Positions 42,251 to 51,368 of a DNA stretch of 64,000 bases are shown one piece after another (position 1 is the first letter of the stretch; every line of letters begins with the position of its first letter). The position numbers and the translations under genes are program-made. The stretch covers positions 124,001-188,000 of the forward strand of contig CAYWMD010000007.1 in assembly GCA_964458575.1 (NCBI GenBank), in the 5' to 3' direction. Source of the stretch: CAYWMD01 sp964458575 (GTDB lineage Bacteria > Verrucomicrobiota > Verrucomicrobiia > Limisphaerales > JADLHS01). The notes below the pieces were generated by a model. The model did not search any database, was not told the DNA's origin, and saw nothing but the letters and a program-made list of their open reading frames with translations.

Positions 42251-43891
42251 TCACGGATTAGTGGATTTGGGAGGGAGTGTGTATTTCTTCCAAGGCGGGA
42301 TTGCCTCCGGCGCCAAGAACGTATGCAAACCCACCGGGAATTGAGGTGACTCAAACCAGTCTGTCAGAAGATGCAATTCCACTGAAGTCGCTCCCACAGT
42401 GGATTGGCGAATCAATGAGATTTGTGCCGGGCCAGTCTGGTTAACGGCCGTCACAGAATTGCCAAGTTTGAGCCCGGTATTTTTTAGCCAAACCATGCTG
42501 GTGGAGCCAGCCGGCAATTGGGCTTTGAACAGCGCGAGCCGGAGCGTTTGCCCGAAGAGCAGCCAGCCCTCCACGCGGGGCTGGGTGATTTCCCACTCGT
42601 AGGCAATTAAGTTCGTCCGATTGAAAAGCATTTGCAACATTTCCGCGGGCGGAGGCTGGTTTGTGTGTTTGTAAGGAAGCCAGCCACCGAAGATGAATTC
42701 CCCGCTATTCGTCTCTACGACTGGCCGGAGAAAAGCCTGCACCATCGGCAGACGCATCCACGCCACGCTGTTGCCTCCGGGCGAACGCTCGAACTGACCC
42801 ATGCCATGGGTCGCCAGCCAGGCATTGCCCTGATTCATCAGCGATTCGGAAAGCAGTTGAACCTGATTGCTCGCCCCGGATGTCGGTGCCGCGAAATACG
42901 TATGCACTGGGAAACCCTCAATTGACCAACCGAAAAACTGGTCCACTTCCGGAAGCTTCAATCCGATTTTGGAACTGGCCAAAGACGTCAGCCAAGGCGT
43001 GATGCCGCGAACGGCCATGAAGCTGACGAGCGGATCGTGAACGAGATTCGTGGGAATGTTCCAGGGCTTGAGATCGAGATTCAGCGGCGCCGCAAAGTCC
43101 AACTGTCCACGCGTGTTGACGTTTTTCCCGTCGCCGATCATCGAGACCGCCAGGCGCGGCCATTGCGCCGGCAAATTCCAGCCGAGCGCGAGGGCGCGGC
43201 TGACGCGTAGCAGATCCACTTCCGCCTCCACCCAGAAATTCGTCGCGCGCGCGGCGAAGGGGGCGTGGTCGCGCCGGATGCGGTCCAGGAAATCGGCGAG
43301 CAGCGCGTTCGTTTCCTGCGCCAGGCCCACCAGCGTCCAGTCGCCGGCGCGGGTGAGTTCCACCCGGTTGGGGGCATCGTGCTTTTTCAGGGACCAGCCG
43401 GTTCCCGTTGCGGCTTCGGGACGGACCCCCGTGAGGGATTCCAAAACCGCGGCCAGATTCGTCTGCCACAGTCCGGCGCGTTCCGGCTTGAGCCGGATGG
43501 CGAACGCGAGTTCACCCGGCTGGTTGGTCGGTCCCCGGATTTCCAGATAAGATTCCTCCTGAACCAGATCGTCGAGCAACGGGCGGAGCAGGGCGTAGGG
43601 CGCGCCGTTCGTGGCGGCATCGCCCTTGAGCAAGCGCCACGGGGCGAGGGAAAGTTTGTCCAAGGTCTGCGCTTCGAGCGCGGCGCTCTGCTCGAGATTC
43701 CAAATCTCCATGAACGTCGCGGCGTTGGTTGCCGCGGCGAGTTGTTTTTTGCCCAGCCAATGAACGCGCGCGATGGTATCCGGGGCCGCGGGTGAAGACG
43801 CGCCCGGGGCGGTTTCCGATTTGTGGCAACCCGCGCCGCCGGCGACCAACAACGCCGCCAGCAGGCCACAACCGATGAATCTAAAAAACAT
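42251..43891 (-). CDS. Lipoprotein of unknown function
   Basis: 546 residues from the ATG at 43891; an earlier start at 43957 adds 22 residues before the signal. The signal peptide MFFRFIGCGLLAALLVAGGAGC ends in a lipobox-like AGGAGC, placing the lipid cysteine at about residue 22, followed by HKSETAPGAS. The mature protein has an alternating helix/strand pattern ('WNLEQSAALEAQTLDKLSLAPWRLL', 'VSFMAVRGITPWLTSL', 'FGWSIEGFPVHTYFAAP'), but I do not recognise a domain. Its predicted place is the periplasmic face of a membrane. Confidence 0.7.
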   Translation of the reverse strand: MFFRFIGCGLLAALLVAGGAGCHKSETAPGASSPAAPDTIARVHWLGKKQLAAATNAATFMEIWNLEQSAALEAQTLDKLSLAPWRLLKGDAATNGAPYALLRPLLDDLVQEESYLEIRGPTNQPGELAFAIRLKPERAGLWQTNLAAVLESLTGVRPEAATGTGWSLKKHDAPNRVELTRAGDWTLVGLAQETNALLADFLDRIRRDHAPFAARATNFWVEAEVDLLRVSRALALGWNLPAQWPRLAVSMIGDGKNVNTRGQLDFAAPLNLDLKPWNIPTNLVHDPLVSFMAVRGITPWLTSLASSKIGLKLPEVDQFFGWSIEGFPVHTYFAAPTSGASNQVQLLSESLMNQGNAWLATHGMGQFERSPGGNSVAWMRLPMVQAFLRPVVETNSGEFIFGGWLPYKHTNQPPPAEMLQMLFNRTNLIAYEWEITQPRVEGWLLFGQTLRLALFKAQLPAGSTSMVWLKNTGLKLGNSVTAVNQTGPAQISLIRQSTVGATSVELHLLTDWFESPQFPVGLHTFLAPEAIPPWKKYTLPPKSTNP

Positions 43892-44016
43892 AGGCGGAGT
43901 TTTGTGCCACAGCCGCGCGTGATTCGCAATGCGAATCCACGGAAGTGGAAAGGGCAAAGTTCAAAGTCTGGTCAAAAGGATTTGGAATTCTTCAGCATCG
44001 CAATGCATTCATAGCG

Positions 44017-44183
44017 CTCACCCTCACCCTTACCCTCTCCCATCCGATGGGAGAGGGGACAGCAACCGCCAAGTCTTTTTTGCGGCAGATCGTTCGGCAA
44101 CAACCGTCGCCCAACATTTCAAGCAAACCGGAGAATGGCTCTCCCTCGCCCATCGGATGGGAGAGGGCCGGGGTGAGGGCGGA
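44017..44183. repeat. MITE-like element, copy 1 (CTCACCC/GATGGGAGAGGG arms)
   Basis: The left end reads CTCACCCTCACCC...CCCATCCGATGGGAGAGGGG, and the right end CTCCCTCGCCCATCGGATGGG followed by AGAGGGCCGGGGTGAGGG. The two ends are inverted copies, each containing its own palindrome. The centre is about 80 bp. Its right half resembles copy 2 at 62050-62208 (AAACCGG.GAA...CTCTCCCTC). No ORF. It fills most of the 43892-44255 gap. Confidence 0.8.
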
Positions 44184-44255
44184 ATTGTCGTGTGATTGAT
44201 ATTTCCCTCGAACTTTGAGCTTTGTGTTGTGCGCTTTCCGCCACAATGTGTCGTC

Positions 44256-44561
44256 ATGCAACCGGTGGACATGCAACCGATCGGCGGCGAGCTGGCCGTC
44301 AAGTGGGCGGACGGCAGCGAGAGTTTCATCCCGTTGGAAAAACTCCGCCGGGCGTGTCCGTGCGCCGGCTGCCAGGGGGAGGTGGACATCCTGGGCCAGT
44401 TGCACAAGGGCCCGGAGGTGGCCTTGCCGCCGACGGCGTTTGAGTTGAGGGGTCTCACGCGCGTGGGCGGCTACGCCGTCCAACCGGTCTGGGGTGACGG
44501 CCATGCGAGCGGGCTTTACTCGTTCGATTACTTGAAGCGCGTGGCGGACGCGGGCGGGTGA
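44256..44561 (+). CDS. DUF971 domain protein (gamma-butyrobetaine hydroxylase-like N-terminal domain)
   Basis: 101 residues from the ATG at 44256; the in-frame sequence before it is repeat text (GAACTTTGAGCTTTG). Features: 'GGELAVKWADGSESFIPLEKLRRACPCAGCQGE', with the CPCAxC metal-binding-type cysteines, and 'GYAVQPVWGDGHASGLYSFDYLKRV'. This is the small stand-alone DUF971 protein found in many bacteria, often next to iron-sulfur or Mrp/ApbC genes; none is present here. Exact function unproven; cytoplasmic. Confidence 0.85.
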   Translation: MQPVDMQPIGGELAVKWADGSESFIPLEKLRRACPCAGCQGEVDILGQLHKGPEVALPPTAFELRGLTRVGGYAVQPVWGDGHASGLYSFDYLKRVADAGG

Positions 44562-44613
44562 GTTGGTGAGTGGGTGAGTCGGGCGCTGCGGCCAGGATGG
44601 CCGCGCTCCGGTC

Positions 44614-44646
44614 ACGAAAAAAAGCGCAGGCATTGCTGCCTGCGCT
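44614..44646 (-). terminator. Rho-independent terminator of the giant NHL protein gene
   Basis: A 10-bp perfect stem AGCGCAGGCA/TGCCTGCGCT (44623-44646) has a GCAA loop on the minus strand followed by a T-run there. It lies 38 bases past the stop at 44684 and ends the pilMNOPQ-NHL transcription unit. Confidence 0.88.
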
Positions 44647-44683
44647 TCGCATTTGAATGGGCCGTTCGGAGGCAAAGCCGTCA

Positions 44684-47600
44684 TCAATCCACGGGCCGCA
44701 CACGATAGAACCGGATGACCGGACCACCGGAGGTGTCGTGGAATTCAAGTTCGTCGCCCGTGCCGGTGTTGGTGGAGATGGCGCTCCAAACCGGCGCGCT
44801 GAGGCTGGAAGAACGCTCGACCACGTATTGCTTGTTGACACCCGAGGGCCAGCGGATGACGAAGTCCTGGCTGGATTCCTGGTTCAAGCGCAGGCGCAGC
44901 ACGGAGGCGGCGTCATTGGGATCGGTGCCCGCCTTGGACTCGTGGGCATTGTTCGCACCATCGCCATCGGCGTCGGCACCCGGCGCCGACAGGAGGTTCT
45001 GGATCGAGCCGAAGTAGCGCAGCCGCCAGGCGTCGGCGATCCCGTCGTTCCAGGACGAAGCGGAACGATCGGACAAGGTGATCAAGCCGGTTTGCACCTT
45101 GCTGGGGAGCGAGGCGAGGCCGTTGGGCGAGGCCGAGGCGTGCTCAAACCGGATGGCGTAAGCGGCGCTGCTGTTGGCCCCCGCCGGGATTTGAACCGTG
45201 AGCAGGCCAAGGGTGGCATCGCCGGACAGGCCGGTGATGGCGTTGTTGAGCCAGGTGGCCGCGTAGTTGGCATTGCCCTGCGAGGAGTTGATGGTCGGCG
45301 CGCCCAGCGACGGGTTGGGGGTGAACTGGACAGCGGTGGTCAACGCGGGCGAACCATCCAGCGGCGTGACCGTCAGATTCAACATCAACACCCGGAGCGG
45401 GTAGTTGCCGACAATCTTGGCGGTGACCGGGATTTGCAGCGTCTGGCCGGCGGAGGCGATGAAGTCCGCGCTGGCGAAGTTGACCGAGGCGGCGCTCGCC
45501 GGCAAGGCGGCGGGCAACGGAGCGGCGGGCGCGGGCTGGTCGCAGAGGCTCTCCGCGGCGCGAACGCCATTGGTCCAAAAGCGCTGGAACCAACACAAGG
45601 TCGGATCCAAGGACCGCCGGAAGGTCACATACACGTCGCAAACATCCAGAAAACCGTCGCCGAAGCCGATCTGGTTGATGTTCGCGTCGCTGCCGTTGAA
45701 CAAAGGATTGGCGAGCGTATTCGTGTAGAGCAGGCTCGCGTCGAGCTCGAGGTATCCGTTCCCATTGTCAACGTAGGCGTACCCGCAGGAATCCATCACA
45801 TCAAAGAAGTCGCTGACGTTGGTGTAACCGATGCCATTCCAGGATTTGTCATCATAGGGCGGGAAGTTCAGCCCGTAAATGGCCGACTGGAAGACCTGCA
45901 TCACGTCGTCGTTGAGCAGGTTGCTGTTGCCAAAATCGCCGGCATTGAACCACCGGAACGGGGCCGCATCGCCCACGACATATTTGCGCTGGCCCACCGT
46001 CACGATTTTCAACGCGCTGATCGCGCCATTGGTCGGCGCCGCGATATAGACATTGCCCCCGGGCGCACCGATGCCGTCGGAGGTGGCCGACGGGCGACCG
46101 ATCTGGATTTGATAGGTATCGCCGCCCTGGGCGGAAATGGGCACGCGAAACGCGTAACCGCCCACCACCACCTTGCCGGCGTCCGAGAGGAACATCGTGT
46201 CGTGCGCCTGCGAGTACTTGATCAAGTCCTGCAATTGGGTGTTGTACAGGTTGGTCTTGGTGGCGCGTTCCAGCCAGCCCACGCCCAGCAAGTTGAGGTT
46301 GTCATTCGTGTTGATGAAGGTCATGTCCACGAAGGGCATGCCGTCGTAATAAACGATGGCCGAAGGCGGCGGTGGGTTTGTTTGATAACCCAGGAAGCTC
46401 AACGGCGGAATGCGCTTGTAGTAGCCCGGCATGGAGGGAATCGGCTTTTCCAGGAATGATTCAAAGTCAACGTCGCCGAGCGCGACCGCCGGACCGGGAG
46501 TCGGCCCGCCGTTGGTGACGGTGAGATTGAACTGCAAACTGTACATCAGCGCCGAGGGGATGAGGCTCAACGTCACCGGCGCATAAAAGAACTGGCCGGC
46601 CGACGCGACGAAGTCACTCGAAGCTTCGCCCGAGGCAAAACCGAACGTAATCTTGTTGGCGTTGAAGTTGGTGGCGGAGAACATGGTGGTGACGATCCCG
46701 CTGGGCTGGTAATTGGCTTTGAAGCCGCGCACCTTGAACGTCAAGTTTGACGTGGCCGGGGGGAACGCCATGGACAACGTGATGGCATTGGTCCCGGTGA
46801 CCGTGCCGGCGGACACACTGGGCGCGGCATTGGTCGGATCGCTGCCGTCGGTGGTGTACCACAGTTCCGCGCCGCTGGTAATGTCGCTGACGGAGAACTG
46901 GGCGGCGTTGTTCCCGGTGACGAGCGGGTTGCCCACGATAAATTGGAACTGCGCGGTGACAATGGCGCTGTCGGGACGGCCGGACTGCTGGCCCACAGCC
47001 TTGATGGTCAGTTTGGGCTGAACGGAGGCCACCGTGAGGCCGACCACGGAATACAAACCATCCTCGTAACCCACCGGCGCCGAGGCCGAGGAAGACGTCG
47101 GATTCGGAACGTCGCCCGCCACCAGCGTGTTGGCGTATTCGTAAAACGTTTGCGTGCCCGCCTCGCCAATAATCACGATCAAGGCATCATTGTTAAAGTT
47201 GACGGAGGAAACCGGGTGGAACTCGGAGTAAAAGCCCGGCGGCGGAAAAGTCACATATCCGATTTGCGGATTCAGCACCTGCGGCATGGGTGGTGTGGCG
47301 ATGACTTCCGCCGAGTTGGGGCTTTCGCCACCGGAATTGGAAGCCGAAACGACATAGTAATACGTCGTGCCGTTCACGACCGTGTTGTCAGTGAAAGTCG
47401 TGCCGGTCGTGCTGGCCAGGGTGGTGTAGGGGCCACCCGTGGCGGGAGACCGTTTCACGAAGTAGTTCGTGGCGCCGGCCATGACGGTCCAGGTCAAACC
47501 GACCTGACCGGAGTTGGTGGTGACCACCGTGATCATCGGCGCGTCCGGCGCCGGGGGCGGTGGCGGCACCAGACCCGTGCCCGTGACCTTGCGGATGAGG

Positions 47601-48670
47601 TGGTAGTAGATTTCCGTGGTGTAAATCGTGCCGTCGGGTGCGAACGCGACGCCGACGGGCAGGCGCGCTTCGACCGGACTCACTGAATCGGGGACCTTGA
47701 CCGTGCCGTCCCACCAACCCGGATAAACGCCCAAGCTGGGGTTCATCGGCCCGAACCAGTAGTTGGAACTGATGCCATACAGATTGGTGACGACGCCGGT
47801 GGCGAGCACGACCTTCACGCGATGGTTGCCATGATCGGCGACGACGAGGGTGCCATCGCCGGCTTCCGCCAGGCCGTAGGGCTGGTTGAACTTGGCGGTT
47901 GAACTGGAGGACACATTGTTGCCGTTGTTCACGAAGTCGCCCACGCCATGGAATCCGGCGTTGGTAGTGACCACGCCGGTATTGGGATTGATGAGGTAAA
48001 TCCCCTGCCGGCCCGAGTCGCAAACGGCCAGCATGCCGTTGTGCTTGTAAACGATGCCGCGCAGGGAAACGCCCGCGTAGGGCACGGTCACAATGATGCT
48101 TTGGATGCCGCCCGAAGTGACCTTGTGCACCTGGTTGCTGCGCGCGGTGATATACAGGTTGCCCGCGCTGTCCAGCGCAAGACCACAGGCATTGGTCAGG
48201 CCCGACACATTCGTGGCCACCAAATCGCCGTACAGGTCGAACTTCAGCACATTGCCGTTGAGCCCGTTGCCGTAATTAAGCACATAGACGTAGTCGTCGG
48301 CATCCACCGCCACGCCCACGGGTTTGCTGATGCCGTAGGTGGTGAAGGTGAAGGTCTGGCCCGCGGCCGCGTCAATGAAACGGATCGCGTTGTTGTCGCG
48401 ATCGGCCACGTACAAGTTTTCCCCAGCGTTGTCGAGCGCGAGCGCATAGGGCGTGTGGAATTGCGCTTCCGCGGCGGTGTCGCCGTCCACGTAGCCGTAA
48501 TAGAGGGGGTTGCCCTGCCAGGGGCCGCCGGTCACCGTGTCCACCACCGGCATGGCCATCAGGTTGCCGACGGTCAACAACGTCGCGGCCAGCCAGGTGG
48601 CGACCGACCACCGGCCAGAGCCGCCGCGCGCGCGCGCCGGCCACCGACCTTTGAAAATATCAGTTTTCAT
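44684..48670 (-). CDS. Giant secreted NHL / FnIII / dockerin-like multidomain protein
   Basis: 1,328 residues from the ATG at 48670. A basic N-region and signal helix (VATWLAATLLTVGNLMA) come first. Then NHL-type propeller repeats ('YALALDNAGENLYVADRDNNAIRFID'), a proline-rich linker and an FnIII domain ('APMITVVTTNSGQVGLTWTVMAGATNYFVKRSP'). Next a chitobiase C-terminal-like segment (AELWYTTDGSDPTNAAPSV) and two cohesin-like segments ('SSDFVASAGQFFYAPVTL', 'SADFIASAGQTLQIPVTA'). Between them is a dockerin-like stretch (WFNAGDFGNSNLLNDDVMQVF, DANINQIGFGDGFLDVCD). It ends 'KQYVVERSSSLSAPVWSAI...FYRVRPVD'. It lies 51 bases downstream of the secretin gene. Confidence 0.75.
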   Translation of the reverse strand: MKTDIFKGRWPARARGGSGRWSVATWLAATLLTVGNLMAMPVVDTVTGGPWQGNPLYYGYVDGDTAAEAQFHTPYALALDNAGENLYVADRDNNAIRFIDAAAGQTFTFTTYGISKPVGVAVDADDYVYVLNYGNGLNGNVLKFDLYGDLVATNVSGLTNACGLALDSAGNLYITARSNQVHKVTSGGIQSIIVTVPYAGVSLRGIVYKHNGMLAVCDSGRQGIYLINPNTGVVTTNAGFHGVGDFVNNGNNVSSSSTAKFNQPYGLAEAGDGTLVVADHGNHRVKVVLATGVVTNLYGISSNYWFGPMNPSLGVYPGWWDGTVKVPDSVSPVEARLPVGVAFAPDGTIYTTEIYYHLIRKVTGTGLVPPPPPAPDAPMITVVTTNSGQVGLTWTVMAGATNYFVKRSPATGGPYTTLASTTGTTFTDNTVVNGTTYYYVVSASNSGGESPNSAEVIATPPMPQVLNPQIGYVTFPPPGFYSEFHPVSSVNFNNDALIVIIGEAGTQTFYEYANTLVAGDVPNPTSSSASAPVGYEDGLYSVVGLTVASVQPKLTIKAVGQQSGRPDSAIVTAQFQFIVGNPLVTGNNAAQFSVSDITSGAELWYTTDGSDPTNAAPSVSAGTVTGTNAITLSMAFPPATSNLTFKVRGFKANYQPSGIVTTMFSATNFNANKITFGFASGEASSDFVASAGQFFYAPVTLSLIPSALMYSLQFNLTVTNGGPTPGPAVALGDVDFESFLEKPIPSMPGYYKRIPPLSFLGYQTNPPPPSAIVYYDGMPFVDMTFINTNDNLNLLGVGWLERATKTNLYNTQLQDLIKYSQAHDTMFLSDAGKVVVGGYAFRVPISAQGGDTYQIQIGRPSATSDGIGAPGGNVYIAAPTNGAISALKIVTVGQRKYVVGDAAPFRWFNAGDFGNSNLLNDDVMQVFQSAIYGLNFPPYDDKSWNGIGYTNVSDFFDVMDSCGYAYVDNGNGYLELDASLLYTNTLANPLFNGSDANINQIGFGDGFLDVCDVYVTFRRSLDPTLCWFQRFWTNGVRAAESLCDQPAPAAPLPAALPASAASVNFASADFIASAGQTLQIPVTAKIVGNYPLRVLMLNLTVTPLDGSPALTTAVQFTPNPSLGAPTINSSQGNANYAATWLNNAITGLSGDATLGLLTVQIPAGANSSAAYAIRFEHASASPNGLASLPSKVQTGLITLSDRSASSWNDGIADAWRLRYFGSIQNLLSAPGADADGDGANNAHESKAGTDPNDAASVLRLRLNQESSQDFVIRWPSGVNKQYVVERSSSLSAPVWSAISTNTGTGDELEFHDTSGGPVIRFYRVRPVD

Positions 48671-48721
48671 AAAAATCTTTGGGCTGATCCCGCAGTGCGG
48701 GGTTCCGGATTTCACGACGCG

Positions 48722-50587
48722 TTAATTGCTATCCACGGTGGCATGCTTCGGCTTGCTCCAATCGCGGGGCTTGCCGCTGTCCCAGGCCGACCATTCCTCC
48801 TTGGCGACTTCCGCCCCGGTGGATTTCAGGAAAGTGGAGTGCGCCGGTTGAAAGTCGTTGTCCTGAACGATGGTGGGCGTGATGAAGATGAGCAGGTTCT
48901 GGCGATTGCGTTCCTTGCTGTCCTTGCGGAAGGCGTAGCCCAGCACCGGCAGGTCGCCCAGGACGGGGACCTTGACGTTGGACTGGAGGGCTTCGTCGGA
49001 AATCAAACCGCCCATAACGAGGGTGTTGCCGCTGGGGATGAGCACGGCGGTTTCAATCTTGCGCGTGAAGAAGGAGTCCACTTCGTTTTCCTGGTCGCCG
49101 ACCTTGCTCGAGAATTTTGGTCCGAGCCGGAGGATGCTCTGGAAGACCCGCATTTCGATGTGATCGTTGGCGGTGATGCGCGGCGTGACGTCGAGGCTGA
49201 CCGTCAGGTTGGAGTAGGTGATCGAGGACCCGCCCGTGGTGTTGGCGGTGGACGCGCTGATGTTGACGATCGGGAACATGAGGCCGACGTCAATCTGTGC
49301 GCGCTGGTTGTCCAACGTCACGGTGCGCGGCTCGGAAATCGTTTTGGTGTCGGCCGACTCGTTGAGAAACGACAGCGCGGCGTTCACGCCGTCGGCATTC
49401 AAGAAGGCGGTTTCCGGGAAGAACCCTTTGAGGGTGTTGTAACTGACGCCGCCGTTACCGAGCACGGAAGTCAACTCGGTGATGGAACTTGATCCAGCCG
49501 TCGAACTGATGGTTCGACCGCTGGGAGTCGTGGTGGTGGTGGTGGTGCCCGGCGAGGTGGTCTTCATGGTGCCGACGGTATTGCCGTTGCCAAAAGTGAA
49601 GTTCTGTTTCCGCAGCGTGCCGGACCAGTCAACGCCCTTGACCGTCTTGGGGTTCACCGTGGTTTCGAGAATCTTCGCCTCGATGAGCACCTGTTTGGTG
49701 GGGGTGTCGAGCTGGTTGACCAACCCCTCGACCGCCAGGTGTTCCTTCTCGGTGGCCACAACCACCAACTGGCTGGTGCGAACGTCCACAATCACCTTGC
49801 TGCGTTTGGGATCGGCGAAAGCGCCCTGAACCGCCGCCACAATGTTGCTCGGGTTGGCGTATTTGAGCTGGATGACCTTGGTCACCAACGGATCGGGCGC
49901 CGCCGGGTCTTTGACGGTGATGCGTGCCACCTTGGTCCGGGGATCGTCCACCAGTTGCAGATTGTAAACGGTCAACAACGCCATGAGGGCCTGCTCGGCG
50001 GTCAGGTTCTCCCAGCGCAAATTGATGTTTGGTTGCGCCGCAATTTTGCCGTCCGGTCCCGGTTGGCCAAAGGTGACCTTGGGATCGAGGATGTAATTCA
50101 AACCCGCCTGACGCGCGAGGTTTTCAATGGCCGTGGTCAAGGCCACATCCTGAAATTGAATGAGCGGAATAACCGCCGCGCCACTCGTGGCGGAGGCCGT
50201 GTCGGCCGGTGCCGGAGCGATGGTCGGCGCCACCGTCTCCGCGGCGGGCGTCGGGGCCGCCGGCGTTTCCGCCGTTGGCGCCGGGGCGGCCGGGGTCTCG
50301 TTGGCGGCGAGCGTGCCGCTCGTCGGGTCGGCCACCGCGGCTGGGGTCGCCAGCGCTTCACCCGGCGCGGGTTCGGCGGACGGCGTGGCCGCGATTGTGT
50401 CAGCGGCAACCGCCGCGGGGGCCGCATCGGTGGCGGCGGCAGCGGCCGGGGTTTCGGCCGCGGGCGTCTCGGTCGCGGCTGGTGCGGGCGCGCTGACGGC
50501 GGGGTCGCTGGCATCCGGGGTTTGCGTGCGCGCCGGGATACAAGCGAGCAGGCCAACAACAATGGCGAGGACGAGTTTAGATTTCAT
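48722..50587 (-). CDS. pilQ: Type IV pilus / type II secretion outer-membrane secretin (PilQ/GspD-like)
   Basis: 621 residues from the ATG at 50587. Signal peptide 1-24. Residues 25-145 are an extreme Ala/Pro/Thr low-complexity segment. Then an STN-type domain ('IQFQDVALTTAIENLARQAGLNYILDPKV'), an N1-type ring domain ('VIQLKYANPSNIVAAVQGAFADPKRSKVIVDVRTSQLVVVATE', then 'VEGLVNQLDTPTKQVLIEAKILE') and the secretin pore, with VPVLGDLPVLGYAFR and 'RNRQNLLIFITPTIV' near the end. It would form the outer-membrane channel. It follows pilP at 230 bases, preceded by a good sigma54-like box. Confidence 0.92.
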   Translation of the reverse strand: MKSKLVLAIVVGLLACIPARTQTPDASDPAVSAPAPAATETPAAETPAAAAATDAAPAAVAADTIAATPSAEPAPGEALATPAAVADPTSGTLAANETPAAPAPTAETPAAPTPAAETVAPTIAPAPADTASATSGAAVIPLIQFQDVALTTAIENLARQAGLNYILDPKVTFGQPGPDGKIAAQPNINLRWENLTAEQALMALLTVYNLQLVDDPRTKVARITVKDPAAPDPLVTKVIQLKYANPSNIVAAVQGAFADPKRSKVIVDVRTSQLVVVATEKEHLAVEGLVNQLDTPTKQVLIEAKILETTVNPKTVKGVDWSGTLRKQNFTFGNGNTVGTMKTTSPGTTTTTTTPSGRTISSTAGSSSITELTSVLGNGGVSYNTLKGFFPETAFLNADGVNAALSFLNESADTKTISEPRTVTLDNQRAQIDVGLMFPIVNISASTANTTGGSSITYSNLTVSLDVTPRITANDHIEMRVFQSILRLGPKFSSKVGDQENEVDSFFTRKIETAVLIPSGNTLVMGGLISDEALQSNVKVPVLGDLPVLGYAFRKDSKERNRQNLLIFITPTIVQDNDFQPAHSTFLKSTGAEVAKEEWSAWDSGKPRDWSKPKHATVDSN

Positions 50588-50655
50588 GGGCGTTGATTTT
50601 TTGGGTTGCGACTGTACTGGTCTTGTAACGGCGTCATTCAAAGGACTTTCAAATC

Positions 50656-50671
50656 TGCAATAACGATGCCA
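50656..50671 (-). promoter_or_regulatory. Candidate sigma54 (-24/-12) promoter for the secretin gene
   Basis: The minus-strand sequence TGGCATCGTTATTGCA fits TGGCAYR-N4-TTGCA: the GG and GC dinucleotides are exactly 10 bases apart, as sigma54 requires. Predicted transcription start about 50645, giving a 58-base leader to the ATG at 50587. An RpoN-dependent activator would be needed; none is in the window. Confidence 0.45.
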
Positions 50672-50817
50672 GTTGTCCGTACTTGCGCGGAGTCCGGCGG
50701 AATCGGCCGGGGTGCCTGACGGGGAAATAGTTTTGTCCTGCAATGACACAAATCGGGGGTGATGGGAATTTTGCGACCATCCAACTTTCGGACGGGGGTG
50801 TCCGAAACCGCACTGTC

Positions 50818-51342
50818 CTACTTTCGTTTGGGGGGGAACCGCAGTTCGCGGCGAGTTCCAGCCGCTTCGACGATCACGGTTTCATCCTCCAACCGGATCT
50901 CCAAACACCGCACCTTGATCCGTCCGGCGGTGGTCGTCAAATCGTGTTCTTCGCCCAACCCGAAGGTGGTGGAGTTGATGGTGGCCAACGGGCGTTGCGT
51001 GGTGCCGAAAATGGCCTTGAGTTTCAGATCCACCGCCGTCGTGGCCGGGAGATTCGTCCGGGTCGTCGCGACCGGAGTGGCGGTGGGCCGGCGCGCCGAA
51101 TCCGGGAAGAATGGATCGCGCAGCGTCTGCGTCGGGGACGAAGTGAGAAACACGGACTGGGGAATGATCTCGACGGCATTGGTAACCGCAGGCGTCTTGA
51201 CCGGCGCGACCGGCGCGGCTGGGGCGGCCGGCTTGGGGGCGGCCGCTGGCTCGGGTGCCGCGGCGGATGCAACCGCGCAGCCCAGGAGCACCGCCGAAAT
51301 CAGCGGGAGGAGGCGCCGAAGAATTGCTGAACGCGGTTTCAT
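50818..51342 (-). CDS. pilP: PilP-like pilus assembly lipoprotein
   Basis: 174 residues from the ATG at 51342, which has AGG 9 bases upstream; a start at 51372 would overlap the pilO stop as ATGA and is also possible. The signal ends LLPLISAVLLGCAVAS, with a lipobox-type LLGC. An Ala/Pro-rich linker follows, then a small beta domain containing RDPFFPDSARR (the usual 'RDPF' of PilP/GspC homologues) and 'LKLKAIFGTTQRPLATINSTTFGLGEEHDL', a PilP-type pattern. Position between pilO and the secretin supports the call. It links the inner-membrane PilN-PilO to the secretin. Confidence 0.8.
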   Translation of the reverse strand: MKPRSAILRRLLPLISAVLLGCAVASAAAPEPAAAPKPAAPAAPVAPVKTPAVTNAVEIIPQSVFLTSSPTQTLRDPFFPDSARRPTATPVATTRTNLPATTAVDLKLKAIFGTTQRPLATINSTTFGLGEEHDLTTTAGRIKVRCLEIRLEDETVIVEAAGTRRELRFPPKRK

Positions 51343-51368
51343 GCTCATAAACCTGGTAGGGGTCCTCG

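Noticed and set aside
44657..46459. 600-residue plus-strand frame over the giant NHL gene
   Set aside because: Antisense shadow: Arg/Gly/Val-rich without domains; the minus-strand gene has a signal peptide and recognisable domains.
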